Origin: Phenylobacterium glaciei
GTDB lineage: Bacteria; Pseudomonadota; Alphaproteobacteria; Caulobacterales; Caulobacteraceae
Length of the DNA: 64,000 nucleotides
Direction of reading: 5' to 3'
NCBI RefSeq assembly: GCF_016772415.1
Contig: NZ_JAGSGD010000001.1
Location: 3,311,501 to 3,375,500 of the forward strand
Shown here piece after piece: positions 27,516 through 36,470 of this stretch (positions are counted from its first letter, which is position 1; each line of letters opens with the position of its first letter). A program made the position numbers and the translations under genes. The notes under the pieces are model-generated. The model did no database searches. It was not told where the DNA came from and worked only from the letters and a program-made list of their open reading frames with translations.

Positions 27516-28388
27516 TCAGCCGCGGCGGGGCTTTGTCTGCGCGCCCGGGGTCTTGCCGATATAGTCGATCAGCGCCCGGGTCGGGGTCCAGCCCAGCAGG
27601 CGGGTCTTGGAGGTGTCGATGTCGGCGCTCATCCGATTGCCGGCCACCTCCGGCCCCATGACGATGTCGCCGCCGAACATCTCGGCCACCTCCAGGATCG
27701 AATAGGCGCGGCTGTCGCCCAGGCCGAAGTCGTCGCCGACCCCGCTCTCGCCCACCAGGACCAGGCCTTCCACGATATCGTCGATGTGGGTGAAGTTGCG
27801 CTTCTGGGTGCCCGGCGCATTGACCCGCAACTGCTCGCCGGCCAGCCGCCGCTGGCGGAAGATCTCGATCAGGGTGCCATAGGCGCCGGCCCGCTCACCT
27901 GGCCCATAGACGTTGTAGAAGTAGGTGATGGCGTACGACAGGCCGTACCAGTCGCCGTAGTTGCGGACGAGCTCGGTGTTGGTGGCCTTGGTCCAGGCAT
28001 AGGGGCTCTGGTCGCGGCCCAGCCCGCCGTCGCCGAACTTGGTGGACGAGCCGGCGTAGAGCAGCTTGCAGCCCTTGGCCCGCCAGAACTCCAGCACCCC
28101 GAAGGTCCCGGCCTTGTTGAGGTCCCAGACCGTGGCCGGCTCCAGCAGGCTCTTCTCGACACGGGAGTATTCTCCCAGGTGGAAGATCAGGGCCGGGGTT
28201 TCGGGAACCAGGTCCGCGATGTCCTTGGTGTGGCCCTCGCGATAGTCGACGCCGGCGACATGGGCGTCCTTGGTCCCGGCGAAATAGTTGTCGATCGAGA
28301 TCACCTGGTGGCCCTCGGCCACGAGGCGCGCGCACAGCGACGAACCGATGAAGCCGGCGCCGCCGGTGACGAGAATGAGCTTGGCCAT
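27516..28388 (-). CDS. NAD-dependent epimerase/dehydratase (extended SDR)
   Basis: 290 aa. The NAD-binding motif is [17 protein letters not shown] at the N-terminus, with acidic residue SIDNY. The active site has AGSSTKFG (Ser/Thr) and [10 protein letters not shown], giving the Tyr-x3-Lys pair. [20 protein letters not shown] and [10 protein letters not shown] are typical of UDP-glucose 4-epimerase-like enzymes, although the protein is somewhat shorter than GalE (about 330). It likely interconverts nucleotide sugars for envelope polysaccharides. It is upstream of uvrC and downstream of a family A repeat; operon membership is uncertain. Confidence 0.9.
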   Translation of the reverse strand: MAKLILVTGGAGFIGSSLCARLVAEGHQVISIDNYFAGTKDAHVAGVDYREGHTKDIADLVPETPALIFHLGEYSRVEKSLLEPATVWDLNKAGTFGVLEFWRAKGCKLLYAGSSTKFGDGGLGRDQSPYAWTKATNTELVRNYGDWYGLSYAITYFYNVYGPGERAGAYGTLIEIFRQRRLAGEQLRVNAPGTQKRNFTHIDDIVEGLVLVGESGVGDDFGLGDSRAYSILEVAEMFGGDIVMGPEVAGNRMSADIDTSKTRLLGWTPTRALIDYIGKTPGAQTKPRRG

Positions 28389-28453
28389 GGAGGTAGAATG
28401 GTCCGCGAGGGTTTAAAGCGGTCTTAGCCGGTGAGGATTCTCCCGACCCTGTC

Positions 28454-28579
28454 CGTCATCCTCGGGCTTGTCCCGAGGATCCATGATCTCCGTCTTGCCG
28501 CAGAGGGCGCGCTCGTCACAGCTCAGGGCCGTTTGCGCCACGGTGTTTATGGGTCCTCGGGACAAGCCCATGTATGACG
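28454..28579. repeat. Family A palindromic intergenic repeat, copy 4
   Basis: 126 bp. The left arm matches copy 3 exactly over CGTCATCCTCGGGCTTGTCC, but the right arm reads acaagCCCATGTATGACG, so about 3 bases have changed and the outer pairing is broken there. The core shares CAGAGGGCGCG and CACGGTGTT with copy 3. It lies between the acyl-CoA synthetase and epimerase genes. Confidence 0.9.
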
Positions 28580-28591
28580 ATCAAGGGTTCG

Positions 28592-30382
28592 TCACAGCTT
28601 CACCCCGCCGGCCTCCAGCTTGGCGAAGCCGGCCTTGGTCAGCTTCACATAGCCCTTGGCGCCGTCCTTGTAGAACATCTGGCCCTTCACCTTGCCGGGG
28701 TCGAAGCCGTCGGCCACCAGGTCGACCTTGCGGTACTTGAAGGTCCCGGTGGTCTCGATGGCCGGCAGCAGACGCACGAACACCGGCTGGGCATAGGACG
28801 GCAGGTCGGCCGCGACCTGGACGCCGAAGGCCTTGATGTCGAAATCGCCGTCCACCACCAGCCCGGCCATCCCGGCCCGGCCGTCGGCGCCCGTCACCTC
28901 GACGCCATAGACATTGGCCTCGACGACGCCGGCGATGGCCTGCAGCCGTTCGGCCACCTCGCCGGTGGAGACGTTCTCGCCCTTCCAGCGGAAGGTGTCG
29001 CCGATCCGGTCGACGAAGTAGAAATAGCCGTCACCGTCGGTCTTCATCAGGTCGCCGGTGGCGAACCAGGCGTCGCCCTTCTCGAAGACGTCGCGCAGGA
29101 CCTTGCGGTCCGAGGCGGCCTTGTCGACATAGCCGGTATATTCGCTGCGGGCGTCGCCGAGGCCGATCTTGCCGATGCACTCGCCCACCTGGCCGACCCC
29201 GGCCTCGATGCAGAAGCCGTCGGTCCCGCGGATCGGCGCCTCGGCCTCCACGTCGAACTGCACCAGGCGGATGTTGAACTTGTTGCGCAGCCATTTCGGC
29301 GCGCGGCCGATGGCGCCGGTGCGGCCATCGAAGTTGAACATCGACACATTGCCCTCGGTGGAGCCGTAGAACTCCAGGACCTCAGGAATGCGGAACCGCG
29401 ACTTCAGCTCGGCCCAGACATCGGGGCGCAGGCCGTTGCCGAAGGCCAGCCGGATCTTGTGGCGGGTGTCGTCCTCGCCGGGGGGCTGGTTGACCAGGTA
29501 GCGGCAGAGCTCGCCGATATAGACGAACATGGTGCACTCCTGGGCCACCACGTCGGACCAGAAGTGGGTGGCGGAGAACTTCTTCTTCAGCACCACCGAG
29601 CCACCGTTCAGCAGGGCCGCGCCCAGGCCGCACAGCCCGCCGGTGGAGTGGTAGAGCGGCAGGGGGTTGTAGACCCGGTCATTGGCCGTGGCGCCGGTGG
29701 AGCCTGCGAAGCCGCGCATGAACAGCTGGGCCCGCACGTGGGTGATCTTGGCCGCCTTGGGCATGCCCGTGGTGCCGGAGGTGTAGATGAACAGCGCCGT
29801 ATCGTGGGCGGTCATCCCCTCGCGCACCGAACGGTCCGGCGGCAGCGAGCTGCAGCTCTTCAGGGCCTGGGACAGATCGCGCTGGTCGCCGACCGCGTGG
29901 CCCAGCACCCATTGTTGCATCGGCCGCTCCAGCAGCCCCTTGGCCTGTTCGAAGGCCGGCGAGGTCTCGGCGTCGACGATGACGTGGCCGGCGCCGGAGA
30001 TGTTCAGGCAGTGGGCCAGGGCCAGGCCCGACAGCTGGTTGTTGATCAGGGCGGTGATCACCCCGACCTTGGTCAGGCCATACCAGATGGGGAAGTATTC
30101 CAGCCGGTTGGGCATGAACAGCGCCACCGTCTGGCCGCGCCGCAGGTTGTTGGTCTTGGCCCAGTGGGCGTAGCGGTTGGCGATGGCGTCCATCTCGCCA
30201 TAGCTGATGGTCTTGCCCTCGAAGGTCAGGGCCGGCTTATCGCGCCACTGATCCACGGCCGCCTGCAGATCGTCGCAGATCAGGTTGGGCGATGTGGGCG
30301 CAATGGTCTTCACCCGCTTCAGGGTGCGATTGAGCCCGCGTACGAACCGCCACTCACGTTCGAGCCGGGCCTTGAAACTCAT
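28592..30382 (-). CDS. Long-chain acyl-CoA synthetase, FATP/FadD6 type
   Basis: 596 aa, ANL superfamily. The AMP-binding P-loop is LFIYTSGTTGMPKAAKITH, followed by YNPLPLYHSTGGLCGLG, EFYGSTEGNVSMFNF, WFATGDLMKTDGDGYFYFVDR and IGDTFRWKGENVSTGEVAE. The RWKGENVST motif and overall length match fatty-acid transport protein type synthetases, which couple uptake to activation of long-chain or very-long-chain acids. It is probably membrane associated. It is the upstream-most gene of a minus-strand run and divergent from the HAD hydrolase at 30517. Confidence 0.93.
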   Translation of the reverse strand: MSFKARLEREWRFVRGLNRTLKRVKTIAPTSPNLICDDLQAAVDQWRDKPALTFEGKTISYGEMDAIANRYAHWAKTNNLRRGQTVALFMPNRLEYFPIWYGLTKVGVITALINNQLSGLALAHCLNISGAGHVIVDAETSPAFEQAKGLLERPMQQWVLGHAVGDQRDLSQALKSCSSLPPDRSVREGMTAHDTALFIYTSGTTGMPKAAKITHVRAQLFMRGFAGSTGATANDRVYNPLPLYHSTGGLCGLGAALLNGGSVVLKKKFSATHFWSDVVAQECTMFVYIGELCRYLVNQPPGEDDTRHKIRLAFGNGLRPDVWAELKSRFRIPEVLEFYGSTEGNVSMFNFDGRTGAIGRAPKWLRNKFNIRLVQFDVEAEAPIRGTDGFCIEAGVGQVGECIGKIGLGDARSEYTGYVDKAASDRKVLRDVFEKGDAWFATGDLMKTDGDGYFYFVDRIGDTFRWKGENVSTGEVAERLQAIAGVVEANVYGVEVTGADGRAGMAGLVVDGDFDIKAFGVQVAADLPSYAQPVFVRLLPAIETTGTFKYRKVDLVADGFDPGKVKGQMFYKDGAKGYVKLTKAGFAKLEAGGVKL

Positions 30383-30516
30383 GCATACCCTCCGACATCC
30401 GCGCCACCTTGGCGGGGCCGCGAGGCGCGGGTCAAGCGGGGCTTTGGAAGCCCGTTGTCACACCCTCGTCAGCCGGGCCTCACCGTGGCGGAAAGGACTC
30501 AGTCTAGGCTGATCTG

Positions 30517-31248
30517 ATGATCCCTCTCCCCCGCGCCATCCTGTTCGACCTCGACGAGACCCTGCTTTCCTTCGGCAAGCGCCCGTTGATTCTCGCCGAG
30601 GTGGCGGAGGAATTCGGAGCGATCCTGGGGCCGCTGACGCCGCTCGAGGTCGCCGAGGCCCTGGAGGCGGCTCTGCGGGTCTTCTGGGCCGATCCCGACG
30701 TCCACAGGATCTGGCGTTTCAAGCTCGGCCCGGCCCGGCTGAAGGTGGTGAGCGAGGTGTTCGAGAGGCTGGCGCCCCGCGCGCCTGGCCTGACTCCGGC
30801 CTTCGCCAAGACCTTCGCCGAACGCTTCCACGCCTATCGGGAAGAGCAGGCTCGGTTCTTCCCCGGCGCCCTGGAGGCGGTGGACGAACTGAAGCGGCGC
30901 GGCGTCAAGCTGGCCCTGGTCACCAACGGGGCGGCGGACGTGCAGCGGGCCAAGATCGACAGGTTCGACCTGGCCCCCCGCTTCGACCACATCCAGATCG
31001 AGGGCGAGGCCGGCTTCGGCAAGCCCGAGGAACAGGCCTATCTCCACGCCATGGCCGCCCTGGGCGTGAAGCCCCACGAGACCTGGATGGTGGGCGACAA
31101 TCTGGAATGGGAGGTCGCCGGGCCTCAGCGCCTGGGCATCTACGCCATCTGGCACGACCACCTGGGGGTCGGCCTGCCCAAGGACAGCGCCATCCGGCCC
31201 GACCGCATCATCCTCTCCATCGGCGAACTGACGGAAAATTTAAGCTGA
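30517..31248 (+). CDS. HAD-superfamily hydrolase
   Basis: 243 aa. Motif I is LFDLDETLLSF (nucleophile Asp and acid/base Asp two residues later), motif II VTNGAADVQR, motif III Lys in GFGKPEEQAY and motif IV MVGDNLEWEVAG. The helical cap lies between motifs I and II. The pattern is closest to the YjjG/2-haloacid-dehalogenase-like phosphatases, so it is probably a small-molecule phosphatase such as a nucleotidase. It is monocistronic and divergent from the acyl-CoA synthetase. Confidence 0.9.
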   Translation: MIPLPRAILFDLDETLLSFGKRPLILAEVAEEFGAILGPLTPLEVAEALEAALRVFWADPDVHRIWRFKLGPARLKVVSEVFERLAPRAPGLTPAFAKTFAERFHAYREEQARFFPGALEAVDELKRRGVKLALVTNGAADVQRAKIDRFDLAPRFDHIQIEGEAGFGKPEEQAYLHAMAALGVKPHETWMVGDNLEWEVAGPQRLGIYAIWHDHLGVGLPKDSAIRPDRIILSIGELTENLS

Positions 31249-31418
31249 GCCGTCAATTGGGGCGCGTTTGTGGTGCGAATAGGCGAGACTTCGGCGCGAT
31301 CTGGAAAGGATAGTGACAGCCTCCCCGGCATATTTTGAAGTTTTCGAAGAAAATGTGAATCGCCGCAAACCCCTATTCCGCCCGGAAATGCGGCGATTTC
31401 GCCACACCCAGCGCAGGC

Positions 31419-31447
31419 TTGACTGTCGGATATACGGAACGTGTTAG
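31419..31447 (+). promoter_or_regulatory. Putative promoter of the 31493 gene
   Basis: TTGACT at 31419-31424 and TGTTAG at 31442-31447 are separated by 17 bases, 45 bases before the gene start. The -35 is good and the -10 is weak (3 of 6). Just upstream an inverted repeat AATCGCCGC (31355-31363 region) / GCGGCGATT (31390-31398 region) could be a regulator site. The 244-bp gap holding these is clearly less GC-rich than its surroundings. Confidence 0.4.
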
Positions 31448-31492
31448 CAGGCCCCTCGTTTAACCTCCTGAACAACATTGGGAGGTCTTAAC

Positions 31493-32119
31493 ATGACTGC
31501 CGAATATAGCCCCTTCGCCAAGCCGACGTTCTCTGCCGCTGACTTCGAACGCAGCGATGCTGAACTCGGCGATGAGTCTCCGATGTTTGCGGCGGCTCCC
31601 ATCTATGCCCAGCCCAAAAGCCGCAAGGCCAAGGGCGGCATCAACCCTCTGGTCTATGTGGCGGTTCCCGCCGTCGCCCTGGCGCTTGGCGCTGGTGTGA
31701 TGTTCATGGGCGCCCCCAAGGACGAGGCCGCTCCGCCTCCGAGCGCCGCCAACACCGTGGCTCCGGCCCCGATGCTGGCGCCGGCCCAAACGGCGGCGAA
31801 CGACGCTCCCCCCACCATGGCTCCGGAAGCTCCGGTCGCGACCCCGGCCCGGATCGAGACGCCCCGTGCCACCGCGCGGGTCGCCGCCACACCCACCCGG
31901 GTCGCCCGGGCCCGCCCTGCCCCTGCCGCTGTGAGCGCCGAAGGTGTGGGTACGAACGCCAGCGCCACCCTTCCGGCGACGCCGCAGGCCTATTCGGGTT
32001 CGGCCCAGACCTCGGCTTCGGCGCCCATGACCATCGTGATCCCGCCGGTGACGGCGGCCCCCGCGACGGTAACCCCGGACTCGGCTCAGCCCGAGGCGGC
32101 CGCCACGCCGACCCCTTAA
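31493..32119 (+). CDS. Single-pass membrane protein with Ala/Pro/Thr-rich tail, unknown
   Basis: 208 aa. About 50 soluble residues (with FERSDAELGDESPMFAAAP) precede one membrane span at about 55-73 (PLVYVAVPAVALALGAGVMF). The rest is a low-complexity tail rich in Ala, Pro and Thr, presumably in the periplasm, with basic patches (TARVAATPTRVARARP). No known domain is visible. The start was chosen at 31493 because GGGAGG lies 9 bases upstream; the frame's earlier ATG precedes that site. The gene has its own promoter-like sequence and a strong downstream terminator, so it appears to be expressed as a single well-isolated unit. Confidence 0.7.
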   Translation: MTAEYSPFAKPTFSAADFERSDAELGDESPMFAAAPIYAQPKSRKAKGGINPLVYVAVPAVALALGAGVMFMGAPKDEAAPPPSAANTVAPAPMLAPAQTAANDAPPTMAPEAPVATPARIETPRATARVAATPTRVARARPAPAAVSAEGVGTNASATLPATPQAYSGSAQTSASAPMTIVIPPVTAAPATVTPDSAQPEAAATPTP

Positions 32120-32173
32120 GGGTCACTGGGATTCCAGGGTTGGAGCCTCCCCTCTCCCAGCCCTGACAAACTG

Positions 32174-32201
32174 GGCGGCGCCTCCGGGCGCCGCCTTTTT
32201 T
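32174..32201 (+). terminator. Intrinsic terminator after the 31493 gene
   Basis: A perfect 9-bp stem GGCGGCGCC / GGCGCCGCC with a TCCG loop is followed by six T residues. It lies 54 bases after the stop at 32119 and just before the end of the convergent glycosyltransferase gene. The T-run is only on the plus strand, so it acts on plus-strand transcripts. Confidence 0.9.
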
Positions 32202-32209
32202 CTTGGGCG

Positions 32210-33232
32210 TCAGCGCCGCGCTGCAAGCACCCTGTAGGTCGCCGCCGCCTCGGGCGGGCCGAAGGTTTCGTAAAGCGTGGTCAGATTATGGGCGGCCATG
32301 AAGCTGCCGCGGCCCCGCACCGCGCCGTCCAGGTGGGGCTGCTCGCCGATCTCCAGGCACCGCTTCCAGGCGGCTTCCGCCACAGGCAGAAGGTCGCTCA
32401 CCGCCCGTTCCGGATCGGCCATCGCGCAGTCGAGATAGAGATTGCCCACCGCGAAGTGGAAGTCCGGCGACCCGTCCCAGGCGTCCCGCTCGGCCTCCGC
32501 CAACGCCCGGGCCTCCTCCAACCGCCCGGCGTCCTTCAGGGCGGTGAGGCCCCGCACCACCAGGCTGTGGCGCCACGGCGCCCCGCTCGGCGCCAGCCGC
32601 AGCGCCTCGGTGAAGCAGAGCGCCGCCTGGGGCGGATGGCCCCGCACCTGATGCTCCTTGGCCAGCTGGAACCAGAGATAGGGGTCCTGCGGATGATCCT
32701 GCAGGTCGGCCATCAGCAGGACCTCGTTGCGGTCCCCCTTGCGCGCCAGGCTCTCGGCGGTGAACCCGTCGTGCCCCAGCAGGACCGGCAGCCGCACCCC
32801 GCGCTCCAGCCCCACCGGCTGCTCGTGGATTCGCCCTTCGTAGCGGACGCCCTTCGGCAGCACGCGCGGAATCCAGGTCTGGGAGACGGCCTCGTCCTCC
32901 AGCTGGTTGTCGCGGCGCACCCAGCCCATGGCGTCAGGCTCCAGCTCCGCCAGCGCCTCGCCCCCGCTCTCGATCCACTCGTCGGCGTCCAGCACCAGGT
33001 TCCAGTCGGCGGGCGACAGGGCCAGGGAGGCGTTGCGGGCGGCGGCGAAGTCATCGCACCAGGCGAAGTCGTGGACCTCCGCGCCGCAAGCCCGTGCGAT
33101 CGCCTGGGTGCCGTCCACCGACCCGGTGTCCAGCACGATCATGGCGTCGACGAAGGGCTTGGCGCTCTTGAGCGCGCGGGCGATCTGGTGGGCCTCGTCG
33201 CGGGCGATCATCACCAGGGCCAGGCGGGTCAT
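32210..33232 (-). CDS. GT2-family glycosyltransferase with TPR-like C-terminus
   Basis: 340 aa. The N-terminal GT-A fold starts MTRLALVMIARDEAHQIARAL, with VLDTGSVDGTQAIA and the DXD-type motif in LVLDADEWI. The C-terminal half (about 190-330) has TPR-like helices such as LWFQLAKEHQVRGHPPQAALCFTEAL. This architecture matches SunS/WaaE-like glycosyltransferases that modify LPS or proteins. The start at 33232 has GGAG about 9 bases upstream; the longer reading frame adds nine poor residues. It is convergent with the 31493 gene across the terminator. Confidence 0.88.
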   Translation of the reverse strand: MTRLALVMIARDEAHQIARALKSAKPFVDAMIVLDTGSVDGTQAIARACGAEVHDFAWCDDFAAARNASLALSPADWNLVLDADEWIESGGEALAELEPDAMGWVRRDNQLEDEAVSQTWIPRVLPKGVRYEGRIHEQPVGLERGVRLPVLLGHDGFTAESLARKGDRNEVLLMADLQDHPQDPYLWFQLAKEHQVRGHPPQAALCFTEALRLAPSGAPWRHSLVVRGLTALKDAGRLEEARALAEAERDAWDGSPDFHFAVGNLYLDCAMADPERAVSDLLPVAEAAWKRCLEIGEQPHLDGAVRGRGSFMAAHNLTTLYETFGPPEAAATYRVLAARR

Positions 33233-33380
33233 TATCGTCTCCGGTGTCGCGCCGACCATGGGAGATCAGGGTTAATCGGCGCTTACGGACGCTACGGCAA
33301 GCCACACGTCCTGGGTTGTTGTGACCCCACCCGACGCAGGTCAGCATGACCCTCGGGTAAGACCGGGGTTTGGGGTTAGG

Positions 33381-35420
33381 ATGCGGTTTGAACTGAGGCT
33401 GCTCTGGCCGCTGGCGAGTCTCGCGGTGGTCGGCACGCTGATGCTGATGGGCAGCCTGCTGCTGGGCGCCCGCCAGGTCGACGACCTTGTCCGCCATCAC
33501 GAGGAATTCCTGGTCCGGCGCGGCGTCGACGGCCAGGTCAAGGCGATCGAAAACGCCCTCCAGGCGCAGACGGTCAGGGATGAGGCGGTCCTCAACCTCG
33601 ACAACCGCTTCGACCCCGTCTGGGCCCGCAATAACCTGCCACTCTACCTGAAGCCCACCATCGGCGCATGGGATTACCTGGTGGTCGATGGCTTGGACCG
33701 CCCCGTCTGGGCCCATGGCGACAAGGCCTCGATCCCGCCCGCCGACTGGCTTCGGTTCCGCAACGAGGCGCAGCCGATCATCGCGGAGATTCGCGATCGG
33801 GAGCGTCTGCGAAAACCCAAGGTTGTAGGACAGCCCGGCGTCAGCGCGCCGCAGCCGATCATCATCACCCGGGTCGAGCCCCGCGGCCGCGGGGCCTATA
33901 TGTGGACGGCCAGCCTGGTGGAGCCCGACCTGGGCGCCGTCCAGCCCCTGCGCCCCACCTCCACCATCGTGCTGGCCGGCGGCTTCATCACCGCCGCCAA
34001 CCTGGCCGGGGTCGGCGACCGTTACGCCCTGGGGCAGGTGCGCCTGCTGCTCGACGAGCGCGACGTCCCGGCCACCGACGGCCGCACCGCGTTCAACTCG
34101 GCCCGCCAGGAGCGCTCCGTCGTCCTGGCCTGGACCCCGCAGCGGCCGGCCCACGACCTGATCACCGGCTCGGCCTGGCAGATGGGCGCCGTGGCCGCGG
34201 CCTTCATCGGCCTGGCCATCCTGATGGTCCGCAACACGCGTCGCGCGGCCCGCGACCTCATGGAGGTCCACCGCGCCCAGGGCCAGTTCCTGGCCAATAT
34301 GAGCCACGAGATCCGCACCCCGCTGAACGGCGTCAACGCGCTGGCCCAATCCCTGGCCGAGAGCGGCCTCGATCCGCGCCGGCGGCAGATGGCCGAGACC
34401 ATCCATGGCTCGGGGGTGATGCTGGAGAAGCTGCTGTCGGAAATCCTCGACCTGGCCCGCATCGACGCCGGCGGCATGCCCATCGAGCGGGAGGCCTTCA
34501 ACCTGGCCACCGCCGTCACCGCCACTGTCACCCTGATGACGGCGCGGGCCACCGCCCGGGGTCTGGACCTGCGGCTGGTCCTGGACCCCGCCGCCGATCA
34601 GGGCGTGCTGGGGGACGTCACCCGCCTGAAACAGGTGCTGAACAACCTGATCTCCAACGCGGTCAAGTTCACCGACAAGGGCTATGTGCGGGTCACCGTC
34701 GGCCCGGCCTTCGACGCCGGCCCCGACCTCTGGCGCTTCACGGTGGAGGACACCGGCATCGGCTTCGACGCCGCCGCCAAGGCCCGCCTGTTCCAACGGT
34801 TCGCCCAGGCCGACGGCTCCGTCACCCGACGGTTTGGCGGGGCGGGCCTGGGCCTGGCGATATCTCGCGAGCTGGCCAACAAGATGGGCGGCGGCCTGGA
34901 GGGCGACGCTGAGCTGGGACGCGGCGCCACCTTCACCCTGCTGCTCCCCCTGCCCCGGGCGGAGAAGATCACCGCCACGCCGCCCGCGCCCACGCCGGAC
35001 CCTGCGGCGGCCGAGACGGGACCGCCCCTGCGGGTGCTGGTCAGCGAGGACCATCCGGTCAACCGCATGGTCCTGGAAACACTACTGGCAACCATCGGCG
35101 CCGACGTGGTGTCCACGCAGAACGGACTGGAGGCCTGCGAAGCCTTCGAAACCCAGGCCTTCGACGTCATTCTGATGGACATGCAGATGCCGGTCATGGA
35201 CGGGCTGACCGCCATCCGCCGGATGCGCGAGCGCGAGGCCGCGCGGCATCTCGACCGCACCCTGATCGTCATGGTGACCGCCAACGCCCTGCCCGAGCAC
35301 AGGGCCTCAGGGCTCGCCGCCGGCGCCGACGCCTTCCTCACCAAGCCGCTGGACGGCCACCTGCTGCTGGAGACCATCGAGGCGGGCCTGCCGGCGCACC
35401 AACGGTCACAGACAGCCTAG
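33381..35420 (+). CDS. CHASE4-type hybrid sensor histidine kinase
   Basis: 679 aa. One membrane span at about 8-30, a periplasmic sensor of about 235 residues that looks CHASE4-like (NRFDPVWARNNLPLYLK, WDYLVVDGLDRPVW), and a second span at about 265-283. HisKA has MSHEIRTPLNGVN with His309. HATPase_c shows LKQVLNNLISNAVKFTDKG, DTGIGF and GGAGLGLAISREL. The C-terminal receiver has phosphoacceptor Asp600 in VILMDMQMP and Lys in LTKPLDG. Periplasmic sensing leads to autophosphorylation and transfer to the attached receiver; the output partner (an Hpt protein) is not adjacent. The start is at the Met before the first membrane span. Confidence 0.92.
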   Translation: MRFELRLLWPLASLAVVGTLMLMGSLLLGARQVDDLVRHHEEFLVRRGVDGQVKAIENALQAQTVRDEAVLNLDNRFDPVWARNNLPLYLKPTIGAWDYLVVDGLDRPVWAHGDKASIPPADWLRFRNEAQPIIAEIRDRERLRKPKVVGQPGVSAPQPIIITRVEPRGRGAYMWTASLVEPDLGAVQPLRPTSTIVLAGGFITAANLAGVGDRYALGQVRLLLDERDVPATDGRTAFNSARQERSVVLAWTPQRPAHDLITGSAWQMGAVAAAFIGLAILMVRNTRRAARDLMEVHRAQGQFLANMSHEIRTPLNGVNALAQSLAESGLDPRRRQMAETIHGSGVMLEKLLSEILDLARIDAGGMPIEREAFNLATAVTATVTLMTARATARGLDLRLVLDPAADQGVLGDVTRLKQVLNNLISNAVKFTDKGYVRVTVGPAFDAGPDLWRFTVEDTGIGFDAAAKARLFQRFAQADGSVTRRFGGAGLGLAISRELANKMGGGLEGDAELGRGATFTLLLPLPRAEKITATPPAPTPDPAAAETGPPLRVLVSEDHPVNRMVLETLLATIGADVVSTQNGLEACEAFETQAFDVILMDMQMPVMDGLTAIRRMREREAARHLDRTLIVMVTANALPEHRASGLAAGADAFLTKPLDGHLLLETIEAGLPAHQRSQTA

Positions 35421-35475
35421 GTCGGCCAGCCCCGCCGGCTGTCGCCGGGAACCCGAGGTCGAAGACGCTGGGTCG

Positions 35476-35622
35476 TCAGGCCGAGCGGCCGCGGAAGAAG
35501 TGCAGCACCACCAGCACCAGGGCGATCAGCAGCAGGACGTGGATCGCCGCGGTGGTGACGTGGAAGGCGAAGAAGCCGAGCAGCCACAGGACGAGCAGCA
35601 CGATGGCGATAGTTGCAAGCAT
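35476..35622 (-). CDS. Lmo0937-family small membrane protein
   Basis: 48 aa. It reads MLATIAIVLLVLWLLGFFAF, then a short HVTTAAIH turn, a second hydrophobic span LLLIALVLVVL and a basic end HFFRGRSA. This is the Lmo0937 family pattern (two short membrane segments, about 50 aa). Members are widespread small inner-membrane proteins, often induced by general stress; their function is not known. An EcfG-like promoter lies upstream at 35671-35696. It sits alone between the hybrid kinase and a methyltransferase gene. Confidence 0.8.
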   Translation of the reverse strand: MLATIAIVLLVLWLLGFFAFHVTTAAIHVLLLIALVLVVLHFFRGRSA

Positions 35623-35670
35623 CTCGAAGGTTCCCTTCCATCCGCCGACAGCCGGCAGCGTCTGAAGGGC

Positions 35671-35696
35671 AAAGCCCGACCTAGGCCAGTGGTTCC
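35671..35696 (-). promoter_or_regulatory. Putative EcfG-type general stress promoter
   Basis: Read on the minus strand: GGAAC (35692-35696), 17-bp spacer, CTTT (35671-35674). EcfG/SigT promoters of alphaproteobacteria have GGAAC, a spacer of about 16-18 and CGTT, so this differs by one base in the -10 part. It is about 49 bases before the Lmo0937 gene start, a sensible distance. Confidence 0.5.
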
Positions 35697-35716
35697 GAAA
35701 ATGGCCTCGTCGCGCG

Positions 35717-36340
35717 TCAGGGCGCCCGCCCCAGCACCACCGTCAGGGGATCACTGGCCCGCCCGTCCCTCAGCCGGTGGACCTCGATCCCGCTGAACCC
35801 CGCCGCCTCCAGATAAAGCTCGATCAGCCGGGCGTGCCCCTGCGGCCCGATATCGCGCCAGATTGCCACGGCCTTGGTGGGAAAGCAGCGGTTGGAATAG
35901 CTCACCACCAGCGGCGCGCCGGGACGCAAGCTCCGCGCCACCTCCGCCAGCACCGCCTGGGGCTGCTGCAGGTACTGCACGCCCACACAGATCATGGCGC
36001 CGTCCAGGCTGGCGTCGGCCAGGTCCAGGACAGGCGTGCGGTTCAGGTCCTGGATGAACCACCGCGACAGCCGCCGATTGGCCGCCATCTCGTCGGCGTT
36101 CATCCCGTGCCCGATCACCTCGCCATAGGCCACCTCCGGCGGCAGGTGGCTGACCCAGCTGCTCATCAGGTCCAGCAGCGCCCCGCCCGCCGGCAGCACC
36201 AGCCGGTAGAAGTCGGTCAGGGCCGCGATCGCGGCGTCGTCGATATGGGTCTTCAGCCGCGCCTCGGCGTAGAACTCGGCGTCATCCCCGTCATCCTGCT
36301 TGGCGAAGGCGTCGGGCGGCAGTTGGGGAAAGGGGCTCAT
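35717..36340 (-). CDS. SAM-dependent methyltransferase-like protein
   Basis: 207 aa. It has the class I order: glycine-poor motif I LLDLMSSWVSHLP, an acidic stretch NADEMAANRRL, then a step corresponding to motif II/III (LDLADASLDGAMICVGVQYL) and AEVARSLRPGAPLVVSYSN as the post-IV strand. The usual Gly-rich loop is replaced by MSSWVSHL, a known variant in a group of bacterial type 11 methyltransferases. The substrate is unknown. It is divergent from coaD, with a 130-bp gap and no clear operator. Confidence 0.8.
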   Translation of the reverse strand: MSPFPQLPPDAFAKQDDGDDAEFYAEARLKTHIDDAAIAALTDFYRLVLPAGGALLDLMSSWVSHLPPEVAYGEVIGHGMNADEMAANRRLSRWFIQDLNRTPVLDLADASLDGAMICVGVQYLQQPQAVLAEVARSLRPGAPLVVSYSNRCFPTKAVAIWRDIGPQGHARLIELYLEAAGFSGIEVHRLRDGRASDPLTVVLGRAP

Positions 36341-36470
36341 CAGGGCGCTCAGCTGCTCTGCATCGGGGGGCCAAGAAGGGCTTCTTGTCTAGCCTGAAGT
36401 CTCGGGCTTGCGCATTGCCTCCGCATCGGGGAACTCTCCGCGCCTCAAGAGACGCGGTCAGGGTCCTCAC

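Noticed and set aside
25576..27564. 662-codon plus-strand frame opposite uvrC
   Set aside because: It is a high-GC shadow; uvrC has complete GIY-YIG, RNase H-like and HhH domains.
28574..30517. 647-codon plus-strand frame opposite the acyl-CoA synthetase
   Set aside because: No recognisable motifs; the minus-strand gene has all ANL motifs.
31249..31492. Riboswitch upstream of the 31493 gene
   Set aside because: Only an inverted repeat upstream of a promoter-like sequence is present; it would not be in the transcript and no known aptamer core was found.
33051..35054. 667-codon minus-strand frame opposite the hybrid kinase
   Set aside because: Gly/Asp/His-rich shadow crossing two real genes with no domains.
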